Below are positions 14,844-22,818 of a stretch of 26,573 nt of DNA, piece by piece. The notes under the pieces were generated by a model. That model did not search any database. It had not been told where the DNA came from and saw nothing but the letters and a program-made list of their open reading frames with translations. Each line of letters starts with the position of its first letter. Within the stretch, counting starts at the first letter, position 1. Source of the stretch: a virus. The stretch lies in IMG/VR virus record IMGVR_UViG_3300031601_003551, positions 1 to 26,573 of that record, one strand, 5' to 3'. The translations under genes were made by a program, and so were the position numbers.

Positions 14844-16349
14844 TTAAAAATAAAGCCTATGCATTATTTCTGATTGCATTTCTGCCCGTACATTATCCAA
14901 TTCGCCATCAAGTGATGGCACAGAACCGCCTAATAGCTTCAGCAGTGTAACGTATTGCGTATCCACGACGCCAGCGGCGAGGCCCTCATAATGCCGCGTA
15001 TCGATCGGACCGCCTCCACCTGGGTAAGTATAGCAACAATCACGCCCATCGCCGCCGCCATCCTCGTCCGTCCAAATGTCGGGACCATCGGGAGTTTGAT
15101 AAGCGTAATTGCAGCATCCGGAAAATCCACTATCTACTAATTCCAATCCAGACCGTCGACGAACCCTGTCTGGTAATTGGGACGAAGAAATTTCGTATCT
15201 CCAGACATCCACACCCATATTTCGCCACGATGCAATTATTTCGGGTAATCCTGCTTTTTGAGGATACCCTTGATTGATGACTGCGATGTCAATGCGTCCA
15301 TCAGCACGTTCATGTAGATCATGGATGTGTGGCCAGTATGTCGTCGCTAAAATGCCGACATCATACTTACTAGCCAAGGACCAATAGGGGAATTGCTCGT
15401 TAACCTTTTTTCCATGGGCTTCATCTGTGGCATAGCCATAGATTTGCTTGATACCTAATTTTTCACATTTAAGTTTAGCTTTAAGGAATTCGATTTCTCT
15501 AGTTTGTAAATCCGTAACCCCAAAGTTAAGCCCCACGTCAAGCCTCGAGTGAAACAATGGATCAACACACACACCAGCCAATCGTCGCAATTTTATTGCA
15601 TCCTCGAAGTAGGGGCTATCAATAAATTCGTATATTGACGGCTGCGTTATGCCGTGGGCTTTCATGTTTTTCAAATCGGCAAAATAATCCCTCTTCGATT
15701 TAACATGCTGCTGTAATTTTGGGGCCACATTTGGGTCCAAATGGGCACGATAAAACATGCTGTAAATCATGTCCGACGCAGGCAAGGTGAACGGCAAAAC
15801 ATTAATCTCAACCGTGACTCGTTCTACAATTTCACCACCTACGGACAATGCAAGACTGAACTGGTAATCACCATGCGTACAATTGCTTGGAACGACGATG
15901 TCAATCCAGTATTGCTGAGTGTGGTTCGCCGGTAGATCGATGGGCTGCAATACCTCGGCGTCGACTTGATCGGTAGGATATTCATTCACGCCCACAGTGG
16001 ACGATGGCACAACGAAACGAGGATCTTTCACCAATAGCTCGGACTGTAAGATCGGCTTGGGGGTCCAAACGGTTGAAACCCCCGCCTGCCACCAGACCAT
16101 CGCGTAACGAATATCGATCGACGGCATCACATCACGATAGATTTCTCCGGAGTCAACCGCAATCCACTCGCCACGAACGGTCAGTTTATCCAATGGCTCC
16201 TCAGACCATACGCAAAAGGATACCGCTCGCCTTTCACCTTTTGCTACACGAACACATTGTCGCACACCACCATCATTAAGTGATGGTGGTGTGCTTGGAA
16301 ATATATGAGTATCAGATATGGCCTGAACCGGCCACGTTTGAATATTCAC
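14844..16349 (-). CDS. DUF4091/GH123-like glycoside hydrolase-type protein (501 aa)
   Basis: The gene lies between the tailspike and the terminase and starts with GTG just after the tailspike stop; the preceding GAGG is a plausible ribosome binding site. Residues 1-190 form a beta-rich N-terminal domain with a VLPFTLP end, as in GH123-type enzymes. Residues 215-420 resemble a TIM barrel with an Asp-Glu pair (Asp309-Glu310 in YATDEAHGK), where GH123 enzymes carry their catalytic pair. The C-terminus has a GDG.xCCYTYPGGGGPIDTRHYEGL arrangement typical of DUF4091 (GDG..YPG..GP..S.R.E). It may cleave a host surface glycan. The DNA is much richer in AT than its neighbours (two 60-base lines at 40% and 32% GC against 65% in the terminase), suggesting a separate origin. 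There is no signal peptide, so it may be a virion part. Confidence 0.75.
   Translation of the reverse strand: MNIQTWPVQAISDTHIFPSTPPSLNDGGVRQCVRVAKGERRAVSFCVWSEEPLDKLTVRGEWIAVDSGEIYRDVMPSIDIRYAMVWWQAGVSTVWTPKPILQSELLVKDPRFVVPSSTVGVNEYPTDQVDAEVLQPIDLPANHTQQYWIDIVVPSNCTHGDYQFSLALSVGGEIVERVTVEINVLPFTLPASDMIYSMFYRAHLDPNVAPKLQQHVKSKRDYFADLKNMKAHGITQPSIYEFIDSPYFEDAIKLRRLAGVCVDPLFHSRLDVGLNFGVTDLQTREIEFLKAKLKCEKLGIKQIYGYATDEAHGKKVNEQFPYWSLASKYDVGILATTYWPHIHDLHERADGRIDIAVINQGYPQKAGLPEIIASWRNMGVDVWRYEISSSQLPDRVRRRSGLELVDSGFSGCCNYAYQTPDGPDIWTDEDGGGDGRDCCYTYPGGGGPIDTRHYEGLAAGVVDTQYVTLLKLLGGSVPSLDGELDNVRAEMQSEIMHRLYF
16262..16294 (-). other. Perfect 14-bp stem-loop near the start of the glycosidase gene
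   Basis: The arms GCACACCACCATCA and TGATGGTGGTGTGC are exact reverse complements around a 5-base loop, TTAAG. The structure covers codons about 19-30 of the glycosidase gene, 55 bases after its GTG. It is far stronger than any other hairpin I found. No T-run follows, so it is not a classic terminator. It might slow or attenuate translation or transcription of the gene. Confidence 0.85.
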
Positions 16350-16350
16350 G

Positions 16351-18072
16351 CTACGCCTCTGCTACGGCTGAAATGCAGTCCCATTTTGAGTCTGCGGAAT
16401 TGTATCGTAAGTGAACGTAATTGGTTTTTCCATCGGCAACCGTGGCGGGGAGCGTGGCCGGGATAGATTGATAAACGGCATTCCACGTCAGCGTCCGCGG
16501 ACCGCCGCTCGCCAGAATGCGAATCGTCAGCTCCTGTCCATTGACGGGCGTGCCAAGCGGTGCGTTGATTGCAGCATTTACGCCCAAAGCCGTGATATCG
16601 TACTGGCCTTGTTCACTGGCCCATGGCGTAAGACTAGCTCCCGTCGTAACCGTATAGGGCGCCGACAGCGCGTTGATATTGTCTCGCAATGTCCAATCAG
16701 CGAAGGCCAGATTGGTTGCGGGAGTGATCGCCATCGCGGTCCCGACAAATCGATTGCCGATCAATTCACAGTCCGTATACGTATTGATGTCTGACGCGGC
16801 AAAGCGGAAGTCGTATGCAGAACCATCGCCCCATACAAAGGTATTATTGCAAATGCTCACACCTTCAAACGTCTCCGTTCCCGCGCCAAAATCAAACGTC
16901 CGATATCCGGATTCGAATGTGTTACCATCCATCCGCATAAATTGGATATCGCAGCCGTCCGAACCGGTAATTCCATTTTTCGCATTCGCGAAATGATTGT
17001 TTGAAATGAGTGTGTAGTAAACTTTGCCCAACCAAATCATTTCAACCGACGTTGCCCCCCCGGTCAGCCACGAATTGGACATGTTATTTGTGAGCGATAC
17101 ACGCTCGCAATTCTCCAAGCGATATCGTGTGGCTGCACCCGGCGTCTCTTCTTGTAAGATGTTTCCATCTACTAAAATGTCGGTACACAGTTCAGTTGAA
17201 TTTTTCCCCTTAATGTAAATAAGGTTATATGCTGCGGCAACACTGTTATAAATCGTATTCCCGCTGATGACCACATTGTGACAGGCTGAACCGCTTGCAA
17301 CGTTGTGGGAACATACATAGATCCCATTGGGTTTTGCGGAGTCGGCCGGAACGTAGCCGTCCATGATGATGCGATTGCCCGTAATAACAATATGCTCTGC
17401 ACCGTCCTGCACCTCGATGCATGCGGGACTCCCATGGCTGCCCTTTTCCGCCGGATTTGTAATCAAATTTCCGGCAACGTAGACGTACTGGCACATATCA
17501 TTTACGCCAATAGAGTCGTCTGTCGACCCATTGATCGTATTATTTACGACTCGCACGTTGACACAATAGGTCAGCTCAATACCTGCTCCGTGAGCATCAC
17601 CAATCGTGACATTCTGGATGTCGACCCGCAAGCAGTTTTTAAAGTCAACACATCCCGCATTTCCTTTTGCGTCGGTGGTGCCGATTCCTGATTGCCCGGT
17701 GGTGTTGCCGTCAATCACCATGTCGCGCAAGGAAATGTCAGTCACCTGTGTCGTTGTGTTTGTGCCGTCCCAACCTTCCTGCGTAATGAATCTGGAGTCT
17801 TGGGAATCCGCGAGAACCAGGATTGTCCCATTACCAGACCCCTCCAGTGTGGTTCCAGATTTCAGCTCGATACGTTCAGCAGTAAACGTGCCTTCCGATA
17901 ATCGGACTACACCGCCATCACTTGGCAATGCGTCGATAGCTGCTTGGATTTGCACATTGTCTTGGGTGCCGTCGCAGATGTAATCAGCTCCTGCTTTCCC
18001 GGCAGCCGGTAATGTCGAACTAGCGACGAAGGTAACACCCCCGCCGCTTGAGTCTATTCCACGTAATGCCAT
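16351..18072 (-). CDS. Tailspike protein with pectate-lyase-like beta-helix (573 aa)
   Basis: The ATG shares an A with the upstream stop (TAATG); a longer reading from 18162 would overlap the upstream gene, so I reject it. Residues 30-75 hold the motif around DYICDGTQDNVQIQAAID followed by LPSDGGVVRLSEGTF, the standard entry to a right-handed parallel beta-helix. Residues 100-430 show repeated short strands with NNT and ITGN turns, as in pectin-lyase-like folds. Residues 470-573 form a C-terminal beta domain. Such trimeric spikes bind and often degrade surface polysaccharide. No catalytic residues could be assigned. The pairing with the glycosidase-like gene next to it fits a polysaccharide-recognition module. 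Confidence 0.85.
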   Translation of the reverse strand: MALRGIDSSGGGVTFVASSTLPAAGKAGADYICDGTQDNVQIQAAIDALPSDGGVVRLSEGTFTAERIELKSGTTLEGSGNGTILVLADSQDSRFITQEGWDGTNTTTQVTDISLRDMVIDGNTTGQSGIGTTDAKGNAGCVDFKNCLRVDIQNVTIGDAHGAGIELTYCVNVRVVNNTINGSTDDSIGVNDMCQYVYVAGNLITNPAEKGSHGSPACIEVQDGAEHIVITGNRIIMDGYVPADSAKPNGIYVCSHNVASGSACHNVVISGNTIYNSVAAAYNLIYIKGKNSTELCTDILVDGNILQEETPGAATRYRLENCERVSLTNNMSNSWLTGGATSVEMIWLGKVYYTLISNNHFANAKNGITGSDGCDIQFMRMDGNTFESGYRTFDFGAGTETFEGVSICNNTFVWGDGSAYDFRFAASDINTYTDCELIGNRFVGTAMAITPATNLAFADWTLRDNINALSAPYTVTTGASLTPWASEQGQYDITALGVNAAINAPLGTPVNGQELTIRILASGGPRTLTWNAVYQSIPATLPATVADGKTNYVHLRYNSADSKWDCISAVAEA

Positions 18073-18326
18073 TAGAGTACGCCTCCCACTACTGTGATGA
18101 TGTCGCCCGACGTGCCTTTGACCCTGATGTTGGCCAAATTGATCAACGGCAGTTCGTGCCATTCGCCTGGCTCCAACGGGATCTCGTCACCGAGGTCGCC
18201 TTCAAGTGATACATTGCCGGTATTCGTCGATGGCGCGGTGATCGTACCGGACACGATCTCGTTGTTGGCGGACAACGCTTGCCATGCTGTTGTGATCGTA
18301 ATCTTACGACCGATTAGTGAGTTCAT
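18072..18326 (-). CDS. Small virion-associated protein upstream of the tailspike (84 aa)
   Basis: The ribosome binding site is GAGGAATAAA before the ATG. The protein is beta-rich with a segment around PLEPGEWHELPLINLANIRVKGTSGD, a sequence style seen in small tail or head proteins where a Trp-rich turn precedes an Asn/Val strand. It has no signal peptide or membrane span. The TAATG overlap with the tailspike gene suggests coupled translation, perhaps as a tail fibre attachment protein. I do not recognise a named family. Confidence 0.6.
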   Translation of the reverse strand: MNSLIGRKITITTAWQALSANNEIVSGTITAPSTNTGNVSLEGDLGDEIPLEPGEWHELPLINLANIRVKGTSGDIITVVGGVL

Positions 18327-18380
18327 TTTATTCCTCGTGACATGCGGGGTTGTAATGGGAGCCGCATGGGGAATCGCCGA

Positions 18381-19448
18381 TTACCGGCGAGTACGTGTTG
18401 ACTTCTTCTTCGCAGCTCGCTTCCGGACCAGTGGTTCAGGGGATATCGTCTCCACCTCTACATCCTTTTCATTGTCGGCCAGGTCGAGTCGATCCAATAT
18501 GCCGTTAATAGCGTCGGTCACCTTCTTGTAGGCACTGTCACTAAGGAGGGGTTCCTTCCCCGACTTTTTTCGCCAAGATCGGAAGACGGTAAATCCCCAA
18601 AGTGCGATCGCAATAATTGCAAGCCAGGAAAATCCCCCGCTCATCAGGCCGAGTAGACTTGCCCAGGGAAAAGTCAGTAGTGGGGCCGCATCAAGAGGCG
18701 GGATCTGAAACTGATTCACGGGCGGAGCATTCGGCTGGAAAGGTCGCCATGGCTCTTTCGGGTCGGTTTCAGGGGCAGGTGTAGGTGTCCATGGGCAAGG
18801 AGCGTTACGGTCCTGATCGGCGATAGGGGCAGCGACAATGGGCAACGGGGCAACGTCTCGACCGTGCTGTGCATCAGGTGCAGGTTGCCGCGTCGGGACA
18901 ATTTGCACTTGCGGTGCGATCTTTCGAACGTACCTTTTTACTGTCGAAACAATCCGCTGTGCCATGGCCTTGGGACTGCCACCGTAAGCACCCTGGAAAA
19001 CGACAATCGATGAGTCGCCGTATTTCCCTGATTCCGGCGGCTGCACCAATACTGTAGGGTAGGCCTCAAATTTAACATTCTCAAATTGCCAGTTCTGACT
19101 TTTATTCTCAATCATGTACTCGCAATAGTGAGCCCATGATTCTTTTGGTGCATTCGGGTCGGCTAGCGCTCGCAGCCAGGGGTCGGACCGCCAGGCTTTT
19201 TTCAATTCGAGACAAGGCTGGCACCCCTTCGTCGAGATGACGGAAATGAACCACTTGTCGACATCGCTGGTTGGCGGCTTCATAGCCTCGATCACGGCAT
19301 CGGTGCCGTTGGTCTGGTGGCCACCGTTGATGTGCTGGGTAGTATTCCCCAGCCGGGCAACTTCTGCCGTATGTACGGCGTCGAGCCCCTGGGCCGACAC
19401 GCAAAACGCAGTCAGCAAGAGCACGCAGGAGAGAAATGGGTTACGCAT
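18381..19448 (-). CDS. Secreted, membrane-anchored thioredoxin-like protein (355 aa)
   Basis: Residues 1-20 are a signal peptide (basic start, hydrophobic core, then SAQG). Residues 60-175 resemble a thioredoxin fold: a strand ending in FISVISTKGCQPC with the CQPC active site at 76-79, a long insert, and YPTVLV with the expected cis-Pro at 131. Residues 180-250 are Pro-rich. Residues 262-290 form one membrane helix, followed by a cytoplasmic tail with a Lys/Arg-rich end. It should sit in the inner membrane with the redox domain outside. A phage could use it to fold or break disulfide-bonded envelope or virion proteins. The role is inference; the domain order is visible. Confidence 0.72.
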   Translation of the reverse strand: MRNPFLSCVLLLTAFCVSAQGLDAVHTAEVARLGNTTQHINGGHQTNGTDAVIEAMKPPTSDVDKWFISVISTKGCQPCLELKKAWRSDPWLRALADPNAPKESWAHYCEYMIENKSQNWQFENVKFEAYPTVLVQPPESGKYGDSSIVVFQGAYGGSPKAMAQRIVSTVKRYVRKIAPQVQIVPTRQPAPDAQHGRDVAPLPIVAAPIADQDRNAPCPWTPTPAPETDPKEPWRPFQPNAPPVNQFQIPPLDAAPLLTFPWASLLGLMSGGFSWLAIIAIALWGFTVFRSWRKKSGKEPLLSDSAYKKVTDAINGILDRLDLADNEKDVEVETISPEPLVRKRAAKKKSTRTRR

Positions 19449-19481
19449 GAGCTTCGGTCTCCAAAAAAAAGGGTTACTTGT

Positions 19482-20042
19482 TTACCACCACTGCACGTAA
19501 CAAGGACGATTTGGACGCGGAGGGTAGTCAAGAATAACAACCCACTGTCCGCTCGCCAGGTGCAATCGGCGGAAACCTGATTCATCATATTCATCTATAC
19601 GGTCCGTACTGTTGTTATTGCAGACGTACCATGTATTTTTCTGAGGATCATGTCCAACTAAAGTTTGAAAGTGCTGCCGCCCAGCTCCGATCGCCGCCCC
19701 GCGGCCGGTATGGCATGCCCATGTCATCCAGTCCCATGTGTTGGAACCGGTGATATTATATGCTCGAATTCCGCGCTCCCGGCAATAACGAGCCACGCGA
19801 CTGGGGCCAGAGCCGCCTCGTTCTTTTTTCCCGTACACTGTATCCCATAAAAGAGTGGCAGCCGCCGGCACATTTTGATCGATGCCCAACATACCAATAC
19901 TGCACTGCACACAAGAGCCATCAGGGTTGCGAAACCATGCACGAATTTCCTCCGGTAGATCAACGTCAATCGGGGTTGCGAAAACAGCCAACGGCATCAG
20001 GGCAGCCAGGACAGCTGCGAAAACAATACTACGCAATCTCAT
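19482..20042 (-). CDS. Secreted papain-like cysteine peptidase (186 aa)
   Basis: I chose the ATG at 20042 because it starts a clear signal peptide (MRLRSIVFAA, hydrophobic core, FATPI) and follows the upstream TAG at once; the longer reading from 20090 lies inside the membrane gene. The mature part carries GSCVQCS with Cys44, matching the papain GSCWAFS motif, a His in RQHFQTLVG (His124) and Asn residues in CNNNS (142-144): a Cys-His-Asn triad in the right order. It should cut peptides outside the cytoplasm. As it sits between a holin-like protein and a thioredoxin-like protein, it may act in lysis or envelope processing, instead of a standard endolysin. I see no cell-wall binding domain. Confidence 0.7.
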   Translation of the reverse strand: MRLRSIVFAAVLAALMPLAVFATPIDVDLPEEIRAWFRNPDGSCVQCSIGMLGIDQNVPAAATLLWDTVYGKKERGGSGPSRVARYCRERGIRAYNITGSNTWDWMTWACHTGRGAAIGAGRQHFQTLVGHDPQKNTWYVCNNNSTDRIDEYDESGFRRLHLASGQWVVILDYPPRPNRPCYVQWW

Positions 20043-20043
20043 A

Positions 20044-20247
20044 CTACTTAATCCAAACTCCAATGTTCCCATTGAGGTAGCCCACGACACTAATCACAAT
20101 CATGGTGAAGACCGCCAAACCCAATACGCTCGGGACAAGGCTGGAGTCTCCCACGTATCCACCGGACCGCTCGAGCATAGAGACAACCAATGCGATCACC
20201 AAAAATGCAACCAAAACAGTCACTAGCAAGATAGGAAACGCTGACAA
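20044..20247 (-). CDS. Small two-helix membrane protein, holin-like candidate (67 aa)
   Basis: It starts with TTG, preceded by GAGG at a suitable distance. Residues 4-25 and 38-58 are hydrophobic helices joined by a short polar loop (ERSGGYVGDSS); the C-terminus is polar. This is the size and shape of small class II-type holins, and the protein directly precedes a secreted peptidase. There is no sequence signature that proves holin function, and other small phage membrane proteins look the same. Confidence 0.55.
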   Translation of the reverse strand: MSAFPILLVTVLVAFLVIALVVSMLERSGGYVGDSSLVPSVLGLAVFTMIVISVVGYLNGNIGVWIK

Positions 20248-20332
20248 ACCAAACCTCGGGCAAAAGTCGCGGTAATTACTTTCCTGTAAAACCGAAACAA
20301 TACCAACTAAGTGGGGGAGTTTGAATTGAAGA
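20248..20332 (-). other. Non-coding gap between early and late genes
   Basis: The 85 bases separate the helix-turn-helix gene from the membrane protein gene and are the widest gap in the window. A loose promoter-like pair, TTGTTT and TAATTA with 16 bases between, can be picked out, but the second hexamer is a poor match to TATAAT. I see no terminator or repeat. If a late promoter exists in the window, this is a natural place for it. Confidence 0.3.
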
Positions 20333-20680
20333 TTATTTTTTCCTGGCGAGAAGATTCAGCTCGGGATGCAGCTGCTGCCAAAATAGAATGCCCTCGTATC
20401 GAGCTAATTCGGCTGGCTCGAGGGTCAAGTGTGCCAGAATCCCCCCTGGATCGCGACGGTCGCAACGAAGCTTGCTCCGGACAATCCTCGCCTGCGTCTC
20501 GATCTCATCGTAGTCCGGTTGCCCCGGCCGCGGCCGGATCTTGCCATATTGACAGACGAGCCTGACCGTCTTGCGGGTAACGCGAAATCGGATCGCAAGC
20601 TTGCGCTGGGACATTTGCCCCTGGTGATCGAGGATCTCCTGCTCCGTTATTCGAGCTATAAAATTCATACTGAAATCCAT
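20333..20680 (-). CDS. Small helix-turn-helix protein, candidate late-gene regulator (115 aa)
   Basis: Residues about 24-43 (SQRKLAIRFRVTRKTVRLV) have the pattern of a helix-turn-helix: a first helix, a short turn, then a recognition helix rich in Arg, Lys and Thr. The rest is helical and basic, with a few Leu-rich segments. The location at the junction of replication and late genes is where phages often keep the late activator or antiterminator. There is no direct proof of target. Two ATGs are possible, at 20680 and 20668; the second has GGAT in front of it. Confidence 0.65.
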   Translation of the reverse strand: MDFSMNFIARITEQEILDHQGQMSQRKLAIRFRVTRKTVRLVCQYGKIRPRPGQPDYDEIETQARIVRSKLRCDRRDPGGILAHLTLEPAELARYEGILFWQQLHPELNLLARKK

Positions 20681-20698
20681 TTCAGGAGCCGAGATTAT

Positions 20699-21166
20699 TC
20701 AGAAGCCGAAATCTGACTGCCGGTATTGCGGACCGGGATCGACATCCACTCTGGCATAGGCATCTGATGCGCCGCCATATTCCTGTGCCCAGACCCCCTC
20801 GGTGTTAAGTCCTTCCGCCCAGGCCTCGCCGTTAGGGATCTGTGGAGTGCCCCAACGCAGGCGGCGGGTTCCCAGGATCATCTCCTGTGGATTGAGGTGA
20901 AGCCCCTTGACGACATATTCACCGTCGACTCGCTGCTGCAGCCATAGATATTCGACTACCAGGCTCAGTACGACTTTGTCGCATTTGGTACACCGAACGA
21001 CTCCACCGCGGTCCAACCAGAAGATCCGACCACTGCATCGAGAGCACGGCCGCGGACCGCTAACTGGTTCCGGTGGAACTGCCGGCGCCGGCTCCGTAAC
21101 TACCCCCTGTCCCATGTCGTAACTCTTCGCAACACTTTGGCGAATTTGTTCTGCCATCGAAGCCAT
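20699..21166 (-). CDS. Zinc-ribbon protein (155 aa)
   Basis: I chose the ATG at 21166 because a strong GGAGGA lies five bases before it; an ATG at 21178 lies upstream of that site and would lack one. Residues about 30-65 carry two Cys pairs, CSRC and CTKC, around an aromatic strand (FWLDRGGVVRC), the form of a small Cys4 zinc ribbon. The rest has a Pro-rich N-terminal linker and an acidic, Tyr-rich C-terminus. It lies at the end of the replication operon and may bind DNA or act as an accessory factor. I do not recognise the family further. Confidence 0.68.
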   Translation of the reverse strand: MASMAEQIRQSVAKSYDMGQGVVTEPAPAVPPEPVSGPRPCSRCSGRIFWLDRGGVVRCTKCDKVVLSLVVEYLWLQQRVDGEYVVKGLHLNPQEMILGTRRLRWGTPQIPNGEAWAEGLNTEGVWAQEYGGASDAYARVDVDPGPQYRQSDFGF

Positions 21167-21170
21167 AACT

Positions 21171-21176
21171 TCCTCC
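21171..21176 (-). promoter_or_regulatory. Ribosome binding site that decides the zinc-ribbon start
   Basis: GGAGGA lies five bases before the ATG at 21166 and just after the stop of the upstream gene. It would be internal to the coding sequence if the ATG at 21178 were used, so it favours the shorter protein. Confidence 0.6.
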
Positions 21177-21181
21177 ATGAA

Positions 21182-21385
21182 TTAAAGTTGAACGCCAGCC
21201 TTCATCAGGGCGAGCCTGACAGTGTCCACTGCTTCTTTTATATCCGCGGTGTCTGGCACAGCAATCAGAATACGGATCTCCCCCTCTGGTCTCTTCTTCA
21301 ACGTATACTGATTGCATGTTTCCGTGAGGGACAATCCAAAATCAATATCGACATCCACTTCTATCGTGCCGCTTAACTTCAACAT
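21182..21385 (-). CDS. Small conserved-style protein after the helicase (67 aa)
   Basis: AAGGAGCTGAC before the ATG is a good ribosome binding site. The protein has alternating strands (IEVDVDIDFGLSL), then a basic turn, a beta strand (IRILIAV) and a final helix. No motif is recognised. It belongs to the replication operon by spacing. Confidence 0.6.
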   Translation of the reverse strand: MLKLSGTIEVDVDIDFGLSLTETCNQYTLKKRPEGEIRILIAVPDTADIKEAVDTVRLALMKAGVQL

Positions 21386-21394
21386 GTCAGCTCC

Positions 21395-22489
21395 TTAAAA
21401 GCCTGAGTCAGTGCCAGTGCCGTGGAGTAGACCATAATATCGCCACTCTCGCCCGCCAACTACCCGATTCTGTTTCCGCTCGACCTTCATGAAGATCCGC
21501 TTGACCTCCTTACCAAACTGCCGTTCCCCCAGCGACCGATAACCGCTGTCCGCGCTCCACTCTTTATATGCAGTGTATAGATCCCTGACAATTACGAAAT
21601 CCTCCTCCGCCCCAGCGCTACACTTTTCCTTCAGGAAGGCCTTTGCTGGATTGACTTCAGTCCGATAATCTTCGAGCGCGGATTCGCATGCCGCAGGCTT
21701 AGTAAAATCCTTCTGATCCAATAGCCGCTTCAGCCCCTCTAGCGCCCAGTTAAATATTCCCGGACACTCGCCAGATGCCTCCCATACCATATGATCATCT
21801 AGACCCCAGATCTTATCGTCATCTTTGATTACAACGTCGAACGGAACCAGAAGCATTCGTCGCCACAACCCACCAGTCCGATCACTAAAACGTGGCCGGT
21901 TGTTAAACGCCAATATTAACTTCGCCGTTGGTGAAGTGTTGATCGACGGCAAGCCTTTGCGGTCAAAGTCCATCCGCTCGCCTGTGGTGAAAGTCTTTAA
22001 TTTGCCTTCATCCGCTTTGTCAAGTTCGCCACAGTCGCTAGCGATATTGGCCATTTTCCCCAACGTACCGATCAGGGCAAACCGACTCGAGAACGACTCG
22101 AGGGGAATGTTCGACACATTCTGCGTTCCGAGCATAGCGGTCAACCCCGCGAGGAAAACGGATTTACCATTACCACCCTCACCCTCGATCGCTAAAAACC
22201 GTTGTCGATCGAGCTTCGGGTATAGTAAGTATCCGGCCCACTCTTGTAGCACCGACACTCGCTCCAGATCGCCGCCCATGTTCGATATCAACGTATTCGT
22301 CCACCGTGGGCAGATGGCTAGCGGATCAAATTCATAGGGTAGTAACGTCTCGGAAAACCACAGGGGAGTAAGCTCTTGCAGCATGGTTTCATCGCCTCGG
22401 ATGTATGCCTTGAGATCAAGCAACCCGTTTTGTAAGGCAATGTGGTGATCGTGTGTTTTGTCATGCGGCTTATAATCGATTATCGTCAT
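21395..22489 (-). CDS. SF3 helicase, C-terminal half of a D5/P4-type primase-helicase (364 aa)
   Basis: It has Walker A GEGGNGKS (residues 103-110), an SF3 B motif around IASDCGE, and a C motif region, LILAFNNRPRF, with a following Arg-rich RRMLLVPF (arginine finger region), all in the order of P4/D5-type helicases. Residues 15-65 carry HIALQNGLLDL and TPLWFS..LPYEFDP, which in related enzymes sit in the middle of one polypeptide, after the primase and D5 N-terminal helices. Here they follow the start codon by only 15 residues. It should unwind DNA at the phage origin as a hexameric ring. It overlaps the upstream gene by ATGA. Its primase-side partner is the protein at 24721-26166. Confidence 0.88.
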   Translation of the reverse strand: MTIIDYKPHDKTHDHHIALQNGLLDLKAYIRGDETMLQELTPLWFSETLLPYEFDPLAICPRWTNTLISNMGGDLERVSVLQEWAGYLLYPKLDRQRFLAIEGEGGNGKSVFLAGLTAMLGTQNVSNIPLESFSSRFALIGTLGKMANIASDCGELDKADEGKLKTFTTGERMDFDRKGLPSINTSPTAKLILAFNNRPRFSDRTGGLWRRMLLVPFDVVIKDDDKIWGLDDHMVWEASGECPGIFNWALEGLKRLLDQKDFTKPAACESALEDYRTEVNPAKAFLKEKCSAGAEEDFVIVRDLYTAYKEWSADSGYRSLGERQFGKEVKRIFMKVERKQNRVVGGREWRYYGLLHGTGTDSGF

Positions 22490-22818
22490 ACTCTCTCAGC
22501 TCCCATCATATCTAGTAAGGCCTGAAAATCAGTAGTCTCGTACATGTTCATAATTGTAACTTTGTGTTTACCGTAGCGATCTGGAATGACGGTTACCTTT
22601 GGCGACCATGGCCACCGAAAGTCCTCACGGAATTTCAGCACAAGAGTCCAGGTGCCGTCATGTGCCTGAGTGCCTCGGATGTCCTGCAACAACCAATGCC
22701 CCGGCAGAATCCCGTCTATGGCAACGTCGTTGACGGTGGTCATTGCATCATGGATTGTTGAGGCCATCCCCCAGTCCGCATTCCGAACAACAAATTCAGT
22801 ATCAGCGTATCCAATCAT
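22486..22818 (-). CDS. Unknown replication-operon protein (110 aa)
   Basis: I chose the ATG at 22818, which overlaps the upstream stop (ACATGA); a longer reading from 22851 runs into that gene. The protein is soluble with alternating polar strands, a Trp-rich patch (WPWSPKV) and a C-terminal helix. It ends in a TGA overlapping the helicase ATG. No known motif is visible. It may assist the helicase, given the coupling. Confidence 0.6.
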   Translation of the reverse strand: MIGYADTEFVVRNADWGMASTIHDAMTTVNDVAIDGILPGHWLLQDIRGTQAHDGTWTLVLKFREDFRWPWSPKVTVIPDRYGKHKVTIMNMYETTDFQALLDMMGAERV

